A DNA stretch of 54,751 nucleotides from Perkinsus olseni (Eukaryota; Perkinsozoa; Perkinsida; Perkinsidae). The notes under the pieces were generated by a model that saw nothing but the letters and a program-made list of their open reading frames with translations, was not told the origin of the DNA and ran no database searches. The stretch is from positions 1-54,751 of the forward strand of contig JABANP010000357.1 of assembly GCA_013115135.1 (NCBI GenBank), given 5' to 3'. Shown piece after piece: positions 9,431-20,362 of the stretch. Position 1 is the stretch's first letter, and every line of letters begins with the position of its first letter. Made by a program: the position numbers and the translations under genes.

Positions 9431-12322
9431 TCAGAAAAGTCCTTCCACCTTTCCAGTGGCCGGATCGATGTCGACCTGAAAAGTGTCGATTCGAAACCAC
9501 AGGTGGCAAAGAGCATACTGTACGTCGTAGAAGCAGGGGCGAGTCGGGAGGCCGGGCATCGTCATGATTGGCCCGAGGAGAGGATAGATGAAGCCAGCGC
9601 CTGCGAAAGAAAGGTGTGGACGACATCTCTGTCCTAATCTCTCCTAAGCTCACCAGCAGCAGCACGACAATTCTTGACCTTGATGGTGAACCCAGCGGGC
9701 CTTCCGCGAAGGCTAGCATCAGCCGACAAGGAGTACCTACAGCGCCTCACGGGTTGAGGACAAGTTGACACTACAGAAGGGCTCACTGGGTTTTGGCCAT
9801 GCAGATAGGTAATCCGCCGAGCCCAGCTCTCTCAAAACGCTCTATCGCCAACTCCGCCGCCTGAGCGAACGATATGTTAAAAGGCCCACGAACGACTCAA
9901 TCCTCACCTCTTCGTACTCCACAGCCGCCGCTCCGTAAATCTTCGTACAGATCGCTGCGATCTTATCTCTGATTGGTATGTCCAGAGGATACCTGAAACA
10001 TAGATCATTCGGTTAAACAGAGGGCGTGCGAATGCCCTACGTAAACTTGAACTCCGATGTGCGTGCCTCGCACACTTCGATTAGCTTCTTCGAAATTTCA
10101 ACAGCTCCCTCGCCACCGCGAGCCCAATGGTCCGACACGACGGCCGCTGCGGCTCCACTCTTGAGAGCATCATCAACTGTGAAGTTAATCAAGGCGAACA
10201 CTCCAAAGATAATGCTCCCACCTATCAACTTCAACTCAGCGTCGGAGTCGGTGTTCACCTTGTTCACGCACACTACGACGGGCACCTGAACCCAAAAGCA
10301 TGGAGTAGTCGAGGCTAGGGCGCCCATCACCCCAAACTGATTCCCGATGTCAATGTGGGCCTGGAGGTTGCAGAGGCCATTCTGGATCAGATCGAGTCTC
10401 TCAGTGGTGTATCTGAGGGCCGCCTCCTTCGGCAAGCCCGGATACACTGTGCTCTTTGAGCTCGGCAACTTACGCGTCGTTCATCTTCTTTCCAGCTTCC
10501 ACCGGCGGGCCGCCTCCATGGCTCTTTAAGGCGCGGGCGGTCGTGACGAGGACCTACCCCGCCACCTATAGCTGTAAGCCCGGTGCTCCGTGGACACCTA
10601 CGATGGCATCGGGGCGGAGACCGCTGTAGCGACACTTGATGTCCATGAACTTCTCCATTCCAATATCAGAACCGAAGCCGGCCTCGGTCAAAACCTAAGT
10701 GGGAGGTTGACTGAGACTGGGCCCTGCGAGGCTCACATAACCATCCTGGCCAACCAGTTTCAAGGCAACCTGATCGGCCACGATGGAGGAGTTACCGTGG
10801 GCAATGTTGGCGAACGGACCGGCATGGACCTGAGAAGAGGAAGATGAGTGGGAAGAGAACGAAGCCGTTCGGTTTTACAAAAACAGGTGTGCCTTCCAGG
10901 GTCTGCATGAGCGTGGGATTGATGGTATCCTTCAAGAGGACGGTCATCGCGCCCGCAACACCGAGATCATCGGCCGTCACCGGATCGCCCGACTTGCTGT
11001 AGGCGACCACCTGAGGACGATCTCCGTCGGGGAGGGGCAAGCCCAGCCTTCCTTACCATCTTCCTCAGTCGGTCTCTCATATCCTCAAGGCTCGTCGCCA
11101 ACGCAAGGATGGCCATACACTCGCTACCTAGGATGCCGTATTGGGTTAAAATGCCCACCAACAAGCTACGAGGCCCTTACTGACGGCAATATCCACTTGA
11201 GTCTCCCTAGTAAAGCCCTTCTCGTTGGGGCCCTGACCGATCGTCACCTTGCGGAGCATACGGTCGTTGACGTCAACAACCCTATTAACCTACGTGGAGC
11301 GTCAAAGTTACCACAAATATCTCAGAGTATTCAACTTACCATGATAGTCTCAGGGTCGATGTCGAGACGCACCAGCCGGCCAACGCCTTCCTCATCCAAC
11401 TGGCTCACGTCGGTAGACAGCCCCAGACGTTGCAGCCGGCGAATGATGGAGGCCGAGACTTTGCGGCGACCGTCCTTCATGATGGGGCAGATGCCTGCGT
11501 ACGGCAGTACTGTCAACTGGGAGACGCGAGCCTTACGGTCGAAAAGCGCCTTGTTCGACTGGGTGTTCTCGTGGAACATCCTCGTGTCCAGTTGGGCCAC
11601 CAGCAGGTTATTAGCGATCGAGATGGCATGTATGTCCCCTGTAAAAAAGACGTGATAGTTGTAACTCAGCGGGCGAGCCAACATACCGGTCAGGTGAAGG
11701 TTGAAGTCCTCCATCGGAATGACTTGCGAGTACCCGCCGCCAGCCGCGCCCCCCTTGATACCGAAGGTAGGGCCCATGGAAGGTTGACGGATGCAAGTGA
11801 ACACCTAGGCATCGGCAATGTTGTCTCGCAGAACAACAGTAGCCTGAGTTGAGTCTCTTGCCTTCTTCCCTAGATGTGCCCCCAAGCTCTGGCTGATCCC
11901 AACCGTACAGGTACTTTTCCCTTCACCTAGAGGGGTCGGAGTAACCCCAGTGACCACGACGTATCTGTGGGAGGAGGGAAGTGAGAAGAACTACTGATCA
12001 AACTGGAGCTTGCCGGACGGGGGCTTCATCTCACTTCCCATTGGGCCTGCCGGATAGTTTCTCCCGAACAGACAGGTTGACCTTGGCCGCGAACTTGCCG
12101 TAGCAGTCGTAGTCGTCATCGTCGAGGCCAAGCGACTCGCATACGTTGCGGATGTGCAGCGGGGCCACCTGAACACAGCAGCGAGGGAGTACGCGGATCG
12201 TACCAGCTTCCCGATGGTCGGGCTAATGGACTTACGCTCTGAGCTATCTCGATGTCAGAGGGTACTGGGGACTGGAGGGCTCCCTGGGAAAGGGGCCTCG
12301 GAAGGACAGAAGACGGGGCCAT
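9431..12322 (-). CDS. FTHFS: Formate-tetrahydrofolate ligase (10-formyl-THF synthetase), monofunctional
   Basis: Joins formate to tetrahydrofolate using ATP, feeding one-carbon metabolism. The start ATG 12322 precedes [20 protein letters not shown] then SDIEIAQS, so there is no N-terminal dehydrogenase/cyclohydrolase domain as in animal and yeast C1-THF synthase. Family blocks in order: [20 protein letters not shown] (ATP P-loop), [127 protein letters not shown] and [19 protein letters not shown], ending [13 protein letters not shown] at the stop 9431-9433. Roughly a dozen introns; the one after the P-loop exon starts GC rather than GT. Full family length. Confidence 0.92.
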
Positions 12323-12607
12323 GAACCGACGTGCACGCGTGCTGAAAAAAAACTACAAACATAGATTAGCAAAAGGCGAGGCATTCCATTGACTCGAGAA
12401 TGAACCCGAATCAAGCGTCCCCACCCACAGCAAGCTCGAACGCTTCACGTGCAAGTCCGAGTAACTGGTGAGCACACAACGCATTCTATAACGCTCGACA
12501 GGGCCGCACGCCCTATTGAGGCACTCAAATCTTCCTCACAAAACTCCGGGACTATTTCATGGAAGACTCAACACGATGAACGTGGCGAACGAAAAGCAAT
12601 TATACAC

Positions 12608-13542
12608 TCAACTGGGGTGCCGTTGAAGGCCTGATAATCGCGACTTTAGCCTCTGGTTTTCTCGGGCTAGGATGCTCATCTGCTCTCGGTAGAACTCAAG
12701 CTTGCCATCATCAGAGTTTGACGACCGGTCAACGGCTCGTGCTAATACCGACTCGTGACCATTGGCTTCACGACGCCGAACTTTCATCGCCTGAAAAAGC
12801 ATCACTGAGCGTCACGTAATACGTGACACGTATCCGTGATGCGCACGCGTGCAGAGGGTTCACCGACCGTTACTTCAATTTCAACCTTCAATCGAGCATT
12901 CTCTGCTTTAGTCTGCTCGGCCTGCGCACGGGCTGTCTCGAGCTGATCCGAGAGGAGGCGGCGTTGGTTGTTGAGGACCATCTGGCTCTCCGTCAATGAG
13001 CTGACCTGATCACATGCGTCAAATCTCCTCGCAAAATACCGTACAAGAGGGAAACGTGCTCTCACCTTCTTCTCCAACGCGGCCTTGTCCCGTCTAATGG
13101 TATTGAGTTCGGCATAGAGACTTGGAAGCTCCGAGTCGGCTGAGCCACGCCGTTGATTTGCGGCAGAGTTGGCGGTGTCATCAAGGATTGATGCGGGAGA
13201 GGACGGGCTCGCGCTGGCCATGCCCCGCCCCGGACCAGCAGTCGGCGATCGAATCCTTTGGTCGCCTGAGGAAAATAAACTGTGCCTGATGAAAACTTAA
13301 GAGCTCCTACTTTCGCCACCAGGTCCATATAGCTCCTCGTATGCTTTAACAGACTCTCTGTACAAGCGCAGAGTGTCCTCCCGGCTGGGCTCTAGCTGTA
13401 TCACCCGGTCGGGTGTCAGCCCCATTTTCTGACGCAGTCGGAAATTGTCTAGAATCTCCTCCACAGTCAGGTCGGCCGTAGTGGAGGGCGGGCTACTAGT
13501 ATCTGATCCGTTCGGGAGGGCCCGACTGTCTTCATCAGTCAT
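12608..13542 (-). CDS. Coiled-coil protein, unidentified
   Basis: The start ATG 13542 gives MTDEDSRALPNGSDTSSPPS and then a conserved-looking segment VEEILDNFRLRQKMGLTPDR. Later exons are strongly heptad-like: AELNTIRRDKAALEKKV, then LTESQMVLNNQRRLLSDQLE and TARAQAEQTKAENARLKVEI, ending with QMSILARENQRLKSRLSGLQ near the stop 12608. At least three introns. A long parallel coiled coil points to a structural or scaffold role (for example centrosomal or Golgi-type), but no family is recognised. Confidence 0.65.
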
Positions 13543-13937
13543 CGGCTCGTAAAAAACTGGATGAAGCCCATCGACAACCCTGATTACGAGGTGAGCGCCG
13601 TAGGGCTCGGACTATGCAAATATTGGCCGGGCCCGTGACTCTCCTTTCAAGGTCAACTCAACGAGTTCAGCAAGTAAATTCAAAAGCATCAAACTTCCTT
13701 GGATTCGCAAGCTGACTGATGATTACGGAAAACGAATTGAATGCAAGGAAGCCCTCGCAGAGTACCTGAGTGTCGCAGCATATACATGACCCCCGATGGG
13801 GACCCGAACCTTACGTTATTAATCAAAGTCAAACATAGTTGAATGTTATCAATGTTATACCGAGGGCTACGATTGAGATACCTGATAAGCGGCATGGAGG
13901 ACGACCAAGGGGCATCGTCCCGGGATCCTTACGATGA
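13543..13937. other. Spacer between two minus-strand genes
   Basis: 395 bp with the 3' end of the Arg/Asp-rich gene and the promoter of the coiled-coil gene. Nothing else recognised. Confidence 0.5.
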
Positions 13938-16900
13938 TCATCTCTTATGCCTCCTGCGGTTGTTCTTCTTGCCGCCCTTCTTATTAGACTTCCTACTCTC
14001 CAAAGGAGGGGAGTCCTCCCATGCAGCCTGGTCGCTCTCGACGAATAGCCTCGTCAGGCGTTCCGCCAGGCCTTCTGCTGTACTCATCCGGCTCGCATCG
14101 TTCTGTGTCGGCACTTCTTCCGCGTCAACAAAGCTCGACACCGTAACGTAACCATCACTCAGCAATGAGCCCTTGCGGCCTCCTCTCTCTTCTATCTCCG
14201 AGGCTACCACGCTGTGGTTCTCCCTTTCATCGACACCTTCGTACAGCGCCGAGTCCACACCTTCATCATTTGCCTCCGATCTTCCCTCGGACTCGGAACG
14301 CGCAGGAACACCATCAGGCACCTCTGCCATAGCAGTTGCGACGACCTGCGCAGCTCCAGCGGCCTCTTGTCGGCCGCTGCTCTCATCCTTCTGAGCTGCT
14401 GCTATCGCCATTGATTCTCCCGACTCCCCAATCATCGAGGCAGCATGGCCAGCTCGCTCGGCACCGTCATGGCTTGTCGCGACTCTGGCGACCTGCTGCA
14501 CCCCCGCAGCGCCAGCGCACTGACCAGAGTATTCATCGTTATCAAGTTCAATTTCGAAGGCCATAAGCCTCCCCTCTAAGGCAGCTTGATCTATGTGTGC
14601 TGCGCCGTAACACTCATCCTCGCTCCAACCACCACAAAGCCGCCAGTTCTCCTCGACAGCCGAGTCAGTGACCTCTTCAACGTAGTAAGTAGGGTCCGCA
14701 GCAACCGGCTGTCCCCACTGTGAGGCCTCCGCTCGGCGACGCATCCCTGACGACATCGAGTCCTTAAGCTTATAGTAGTCCTTTTGGAACGGAACAACAA
14801 TACCACGCGCAGCTCGGCTTCTCGGCGTCAGAGCTTCCTCCCCCTCGCGATGCAGAGAGTGGCTACTGTACTGGGGGTATTCGAGAACAGGTTCCGGCCG
14901 GCTGCAGATGGACCCATAGTGACCAGCTTCAATGGCAGCGATCTCGGCCCGGGCACCAGCCGAGTACTGACCCCAGAGACGCTTGCGTAGCGGTACCAGA
15001 TCAGTGCGTCTCGGCTGCAGTGCCATCGTGGTCGAAGGCGCCACCGGGGGCCACTGACTGTCCGGCGGAGTCCAACTCGCCCCAACTAACTGGCGATCAT
15101 AGGAATTGTCCCAGGCCGCAGCTGGGAGTGCAGGGGTCGGACAAGGCCTGTAGGAGCTGGCGCTGGTGCTGGTACTGGGAATGACAGCTGGCCGGTCCTG
15201 GTCGAGCTGTAAACTATACTCGTGGCCGTCCGTGTCCTCAACATAAGTTATTTGCTTCACTGAGACTCCCGGCAGCTCCAGGAGCCTCAGTAGTGCCTCC
15301 CGACGCTGAGCTGTCTGATCGGCGGCCTCCTCGTTCTCCCGCCTGGTCTCATGCGAACGGTCATTCCGGTAGCGACTCTCAGACCTCCCCCTGGGCCTCC
15401 TGGAAGAGCGCCGATGCTCCGCTACATGATCCCTGAGATCACACTCCCTATCATCCGGTGGATGGCCTCTCCTATCCTGATCGCTGTCAGGGCTTCTTGC
15501 CCTCCGATGGCCGTCTGCGTCCCCCTGCCGCGCCCTTCTGCCCTCCCTTGGATGCCGTCCCTCATGCTCTCGACTATGGAGGAGGGGTTGGTCATGATGC
15601 TTCTCCCGGCTTCCGTGTTGATCATCGAAGCCACCTTGGCGGTCCTGTCGCTCATGGTGGCCTCGATGGTTCTCACGGGATTCACCGCGCTCTCGGTGAT
15701 CACTTCGATCTCGTTCTTGACGCTCGTCTCGGTCTCTTCGCCGCTCTCGATGCCGATCTCGGTCCGTCCGCCGATCTTGACAGTACTCCCGGTCCGTCCG
15801 CCGGTCTCGCCGCTCATCTTGGTCCGTCCGCCGGTCTCGCCGCTCATCTTGGTCCGTACGCCGGTCTCGCCGCTCATCTTGGTCCGTCCGCCGGTCTCGC
15901 CGCTCATCTTGGTCCGTACGCCGGTCTCGCCGCTCATCTTGGTCCGTACGCCGGTCTCGCCGCTCATCTTGGTCCGTACACCGGCCTCGATGTCGATCCC
16001 GAGTCCGGTCCCGATGTTGACGGCCATCGTGGTCCCGGTGTCGATCCCCCCGAACGCTCTGGTCCCGATGTCGTCGTCTGCTCTCTCGTCGTTCCCGGCC
16101 AAGTTCGGGTGTATCGCCCCTCCTTCTACCCTCACCTACACCACGTTCGCCGTGGTCATTGTGCTGTCGAGGACTCCTCTGGTCTCGGCTGCCACGCCAG
16201 TGGCTGCGATCCCGATATCTTTTACGATCCCCACGCTCACGCCTGCGATCATCACGCTCACGTTCATCGTCCCGTCGAGTCCGCTCTTCTCGCGGACTCC
16301 GACCTCCGGCACCCCTTGGCACTCCCTCAGATGACGTGCGCTGGCCATTCCACGGGGACGACTCCATGACAGTGCTATCATTGACGCTGGGCCCCCCGCT
16401 AGAGGCCGTAAGACCGTGCCCAGCGAAGGTTCCGCCCCCAGACCCTCCGGAGGCGGCTGCCTGATGCTGCCCACTACGTTCACCATGATGAAGACGATCA
16501 TGAGCGTGCGGTTCCCAGAGAGCTTGCTGGTGTGGCCCATGCTCCGGCCACGAGCTCGGTATCTGGTCGTAGGATCGGAACCCATCGCCAGCTTCGTTGT
16601 TCCCCATGTGAGAGTAGCAGTTCTGAGGGTCAGCACTGTCTTGATCGTAACGGGGGTCGCCATGGGGGAAGCCAGCACCGCTATAGACCGGGTTGTAGCC
16701 CTGGCAATCCGCCCCCTCTCGACCGTAGTACCGGGGATCAACACAACCTCCGCTATAACGAAGGGCGCAGGACTGGGAAGCATTCGCGCCTCGCCAGTGG
16801 TAAGTGTCGTGGCACCCGGCACCCTGTGAACCGTACTGATGACCACCACCGTAGTTGGCGCCGAGGGGCTCAATACCGTACGCAGCCATCGAACCATAGG

Positions 16901-17162
16901 TCACCAAACCAGCAGGCCCACTGTTGCAATCCTCTTGCGTCTGCCCAGTCTCCAGAGGCACCCGCGGAGCCTGCTGGTTATAATGAGGGTAGACGGGAGC
17001 AGGGCCGCCGGGGTACTGGGAAGGAGGGGGCCCCGGTGGAGGGTAGCAATTCCCGTGGTTAGCTTTCCTGACTAGAAAGTGTTGACGTCGTAGTACTCTT
17101 GGGCAGTGAACATCCAGAGGAGCGTATGAAGGCCCTGCTGGTTGATTGGGAGGGGGCGCCAT
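13938..17162 (-). CDS. Large Arg/Asp-rich low-complexity protein (RD/RE-domain type)
   Basis: A nearly uninterrupted frame of 1074 residues from MAPPPNQPAGPSYAPLDVH at 17162; the frame is open further to 17393, but that part lacks protein-like content. Order: Pro/Gln/Tyr-rich N-terminus (PPPGPPPSQYPGGPAPVYPH), Gly/Tyr/Asp-rich region, then a highly charged Arg/Asp/Glu/His stretch (about residues 240-560) with six or more copies of RTDQDERRDR, a middle with conserved-looking PLRKRLWGQYSAGARAEIAA, an acidic C-terminal third and a basic tail KKGGKKNNRRRHKR. RD/RE tracts of this kind are typical of nuclear RNA-processing proteins, so a splicing or nuclear-speckle role is a guess. Small introns may lie in the first 150 bp. 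Confidence 0.7.
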   Translation of the reverse strand: MAPPPNQPAGPSYAPLDVHCPRVLRRQHFLVRKANHGNCYPPPGPPPSQYPGGPAPVYPHYNQQAPRVPLETGQTQEDCNSGPAGLVTYGSMAAYGIEPLGANYGGGHQYGSQGAGCHDTYHWRGANASQSCALRYSGGCVDPRYYGREGADCQGYNPVYSGAGFPHGDPRYDQDSADPQNCYSHMGNNEAGDGFRSYDQIPSSWPEHGPHQQALWEPHAHDRLHHGERSGQHQAAASGGSGGGTFAGHGLTASSGGPSVNDSTVMESSPWNGQRTSSEGVPRGAGGRSPREERTRRDDERERDDRRRERGDRKRYRDRSHWRGSRDQRSPRQHNDHGERGVGEGRRRGDTPELGRERRESRRRHRDQSVRGDRHRDHDGRQHRDRTRDRHRGRCTDQDERRDRRTDQDERRDRRTDQDERRDRRTDQDERRDRRTDQDERRDRRTDQDERRDRRTDREYCQDRRTDRDRHRERRRDRDERQERDRSDHRERGESRENHRGHHERQDRQGGFDDQHGSREKHHDQPLLHSREHEGRHPREGRRARQGDADGHRRARSPDSDQDRRGHPPDDRECDLRDHVAEHRRSSRRPRGRSESRYRNDRSHETRRENEEAADQTAQRREALLRLLELPGVSVKQITYVEDTDGHEYSLQLDQDRPAVIPSTSTSASSYRPCPTPALPAAAWDNSYDRQLVGASWTPPDSQWPPVAPSTTMALQPRRTDLVPLRKRLWGQYSAGARAEIAAIEAGHYGSICSRPEPVLEYPQYSSHSLHREGEEALTPRSRAARGIVVPFQKDYYKLKDSMSSGMRRRAEASQWGQPVAADPTYYVEEVTDSAVEENWRLCGGWSEDECYGAAHIDQAALEGRLMAFEIELDNDEYSGQCAGAAGVQQVARVATSHDGAERAGHAASMIGESGESMAIAAAQKDESSGRQEAAGAAQVVATAMAEVPDGVPARSESEGRSEANDEGVDSALYEGVDERENHSVVASEIEERGGRKGSLLSDGYVTVSSFVDAEEVPTQNDASRMSTAEGLAERLTRLFVESDQAAWEDSPPLESRKSNKKGGKKNNRRRHKR
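15791..15990. repeat. 30-bp tandem repeat inside the Arg/Asp-rich gene
   Basis: Six full copies starting at 15791, 15821, 15851, 15881, 15911 and 15941 plus a partial seventh. The unit begins GGTCCGTCCGCCGGTCTCGC and copies differ mainly at one C/A position. On the coding strand each unit gives ten residues, RTDQDERRDR. Being a multiple of three, it can change copy number without frameshift. Confidence 0.95.
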
Positions 17163-17682
17163 AAAGCAGGGCGCAAGAGACAAGCCTGAAGAGAGATGAC
17201 GCCACTGGACTCCAGTCCGAATGGTCACGAATCCGAGACACCTGCCTGGGACTATCCTACTTGCGCCGAAATTTCGTCTGTCGTGCACTGGGTCGAGGAA
17301 AGGAAGCCTCTCTGGTTGAATATAACCCTGAGAATAGCTTATCGACAATCTGTCACTGCATGTCAATGCTACAGGAAGTCTCCAACTGTGCACATTGGCA
17401 AGAGTCTAACTAAGCCGGAACCGTAAGCGTTGGACTACTAACTCACACACACATGCCGGGACAAATTCACGAACAACCTCATGCATCGTTCACAAGGAAG
17501 GGGATATGAGGCTACCTATTGACAAGGCGATGGGCACTATCAACCTATCGTTATGAAGGTCTTGACCGTTCGGTAGGCGCTCATTAATGTCATCCACACT
17601 GAGCTCCCGTGAATACCAACTTAACACGAAACGCGAAAGGGTGAGAATTGTTGTTACAGAAAAGGCTGAGAAGAGTTATTTT
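17163..17682. other. Spacer upstream of the Arg/Asp-rich gene
   Basis: 520 bp. The reading frame of the downstream gene stays open to 17393, so a first coding exon there cannot be fully excluded. Otherwise nothing recognised. Confidence 0.45.
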
Positions 17683-19263
17683 TCAGAACAAGTGTGACAG
17701 CTGCTTAAACATCTTGAAGCGGAAGGGAGGGAAGTGCTCGCGGTTCGGCAGCTTCATCTCCTCAACCAAGTCGGGCGGCGGGCCTGCGATTCAAGAGTAT
17801 CAAAAAACGGGCGGAGCGAAGCTAGCCTACTGAGATCGTCGAGTACGGAGTTGTCCTCTTCCGGGAGGTCATCCATCTGCTCGAGATCTCGGAGCACATC
17901 CGCCAAAACAATGTTGCCATCTACAAGGCAAGAGTCACTTCGCTACGACAAGACGGTATCGCCGGATGTATCGCCACGCGCTTCCGAAAGGTGGCAAAGA
18001 CGTGCTGTTGGGACGGGCCCTCCCCCGAGGGTTGCTCACCACTTCTCGCATTAACTCTTCGCAGCTGGGCAAGCAGGAGCTCCCGGCGGACGGTGCGCTC
18101 GTCAGCCAGCCGCTCAGCCAGAGCGCGGCGGGACCAGTAACGGTAGCTGAAGGGAGCAGGAGGCTGGGTGGAAGGGCACGAGAGACAAACTACATACCTT
18201 TGCCATTTCAGTCGGTACCCCGGCCTCGTCTTGGCTGATTCTACACCCAATGCACCGGCCCATCGCTCATCACCATCAGTAAACGAGAACTCCACCACGG
18301 TCTGAAGGCAGGAACCGCACAGTGACTAGGGTAGTGAAAATCCCGGAAGCGACTTTCTTTCCGGGCCTGTCGCAAAGAGTCCGAGAGCCCGCGATCTTTC
18401 GCCTGATTGCTGATGTCCGGTCAAACCATGCTGAACAGGGGCGACGCAGTAGCCTGCCGCAGCTCACCTTATCGCCGTCAGGGTAATTCCACTTGCACTC
18501 TGCGACACTCTCGATGATTTTCTGTTGCTTACTCGAGGTCACTCCGATGAATCCACGATCAGGGTCATAGTCACGCAGCAACTGCCCACAAAAGCGGAAC
18601 TATTTTCATGCTGGACGATGGGCCCTGGCGCTAGCCCAGGGGACGACCTGGCCTACGTCTATGGCGGCCTTCACAGGCTTATTCGCTGCCCTTGCTATCT
18701 CCAAGTTCCTCACCACGGCGTCCGGTAGGCCTCTAAGCACCAGGAAACACTATTAGGAAATGATGTCACCGTAGTTGGAGCCACTCGAGTCGACGAGTCG
18801 CTTTCTGACACACTGCCACACAGTCAGCCACACAGCTCGATGGGGCGCGGGAACCCAAGGACAGAGAACCAAGTGCCCTCCTTACGAATTTGAATGCTTC
18901 GATTGAAGTTGAGAGAGAGTAGGGATCTGGTCGGGCTCACAACGGAGCATAAGCAGTTTGCCAGAAGGAAGGAACCTGAGGAGCCCCTAGCTGATCCTCG
19001 ATACCCGTGATGATGATGCGCGACGCTGTACCTCAATAACCGGTAATAGGTAACGACTAACCGCCTCCGATTGTCGGTCAAGGAGGCTCCTTCCTGGATG
19101 CGCCTCGTGTACTGGCACTTCGATATGTAGATGCCATCGAAGCGGACACCACTGCGATACATGCACAACTGACGACCCTCGATTGGGTCCTCAGTCTCTG
19201 ACGAGGATGACACGATGCCTTATACCACTCCTTTCCCGAATCGTACTCGAATACCGCATCCAT
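17683..19263 (-). CDS. Multi-exon protein, unidentified
   Basis: Exons recognised on the minus strand: MDAVFEYDSGKEWYKAS from the ATG 19263, then ETEDPIEGRQLCMYRSGVRF and DGIYISKCQYTRRIQEG (~19085-19190), RDYDPDRGFIGVTSSKQQKI (~18570), FTDGDERWAGALGVESAKTR (~18285), YWSRRALAERLADERTVRRE (~18125), VDGNIVLADVLRDLEQMDDL (~17925), and a final exon PPPDLVEEMKLPNREHFPPF ending QLSHLF at the TGA 17683-17685. The joint between the last two exons is clean. The N-terminal EYDSGKEWYKA / FDGIYISKC pattern resembles a small beta-barrel such as Tudor or SH3, but this is weak. Function unknown. Confidence 0.6.
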
Positions 19264-20362
19264 ACTGAACTCTGCCTGGACGCTGCATAGAAGGCCGTGC
19301 ACACTGTGCTGACTTTCTCCAGAGAGGGAATGTCAAGGAACCTGACCGAGCAGATTCTACCGAGCCCTCGATCATCACGGTGCACTTCAGGCCCCCTTCC
19401 CCACCGACAGCTGAGTACCAGCTACAGAGATCTTTCTTTAACACTATCGAAGAGAAGGTCTGACTGTCATGAACACTACGTTGAGCGCGTCATACCATAA
19501 CATCACCAAATCGACCACAAAAGAGGGACTTACGACAGAGGGCCCTGCAACATCTCGAAGGGTAGCTCCAGAATGCTACAAATGCGCGTGCTCCTCATAG
19601 CCTGACCAGCCCCAGCAGTCGAGGAGCTTCGAGACCGGATCACAACGCCGGTGATTCGTGGTGGGGACCTGGAAATCGATAACGGTCAAGGCGGATGACC
19701 CATGCCGGAACAGGTCAGAGTTCCACGTACACAGGCCCGCTAGAGGAGGACAGGTTGTTGCTCTCTTCCTCCTCTCCTTCTTCCTCCTCCTCCTCCTCCT
19801 CATCATCATTCCAAGCAGTCTTTCGTCCCAAAGATGACATCACTGTGATCGCTCCGTCGAGTTAGATTTTGTAGATTCGGAAAAGGAGCAACACAGTCGG
19901 CCAGGAGAATGAGGCCATCAAAAGTCAACTGTTTCCCCACTCTTGCTGTCAAGTACGCAGGATGCCACTACTGCGAGCTTCACAGTGTGAAGTCTACACA
20001 GCAATGGAAACCCCGTTTTTGGCCGAGAAGAGGCGCACTCGAGATGAGCTCGTGACGATCGGTTTCAGAGGAAACCCTACGCGCTGCCCATCGCGATACC
20101 ACCAGAACTGAACACCAGCGACCGCTTCGTCACGTAGGGCGGAATTAGATGGCAAATCACTGGCCATAAGGCAACGTAGTAAATCGGGAAAGCTCTACTC
20201 GTCTATCGAGTAACTCCAACGGTGTACAGCATTATCGTAGAAGGAGCAGCTGACCACGCCACCATCCCTAGAAGCAGAGGTGATGCCGTATGCCATACTG
20301 TCATGGCCAGTGTACCTGGCACCAGACCTTGCCAACGCCGAGGAGGAAGCTAGCGTAGTTGC
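19264..20362. other. Long gene-poor spacer
   Basis: About 1.1 kb without a supported gene. It contains a pyrimidine-rich tract with CTC/TCC triplets at 19761-19809, which on the minus strand reads as a poly-Arg frame that I take as chance. Nothing else recognised. Confidence 0.5.
19761..19809. repeat. CCT/TCA simple repeat tract
   Basis: Seven or so consecutive CCT-type triplets followed by three TCA triplets, all pyrimidine-biased on the plus strand. Confidence 0.85.

Noticed and set aside
9234..9719. 161-residue minus-strand frame
   Set aside because: It crosses the last exons and introns of the formate-THF ligase in a mixed frame; the spliced ligase accounts for the sequence.
15351..16369. 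Plus-strand frames of about 300 residues over the tandem repeat
   Set aside because: Created by the stop-free 30-bp repeat; the minus-strand gene explains them.
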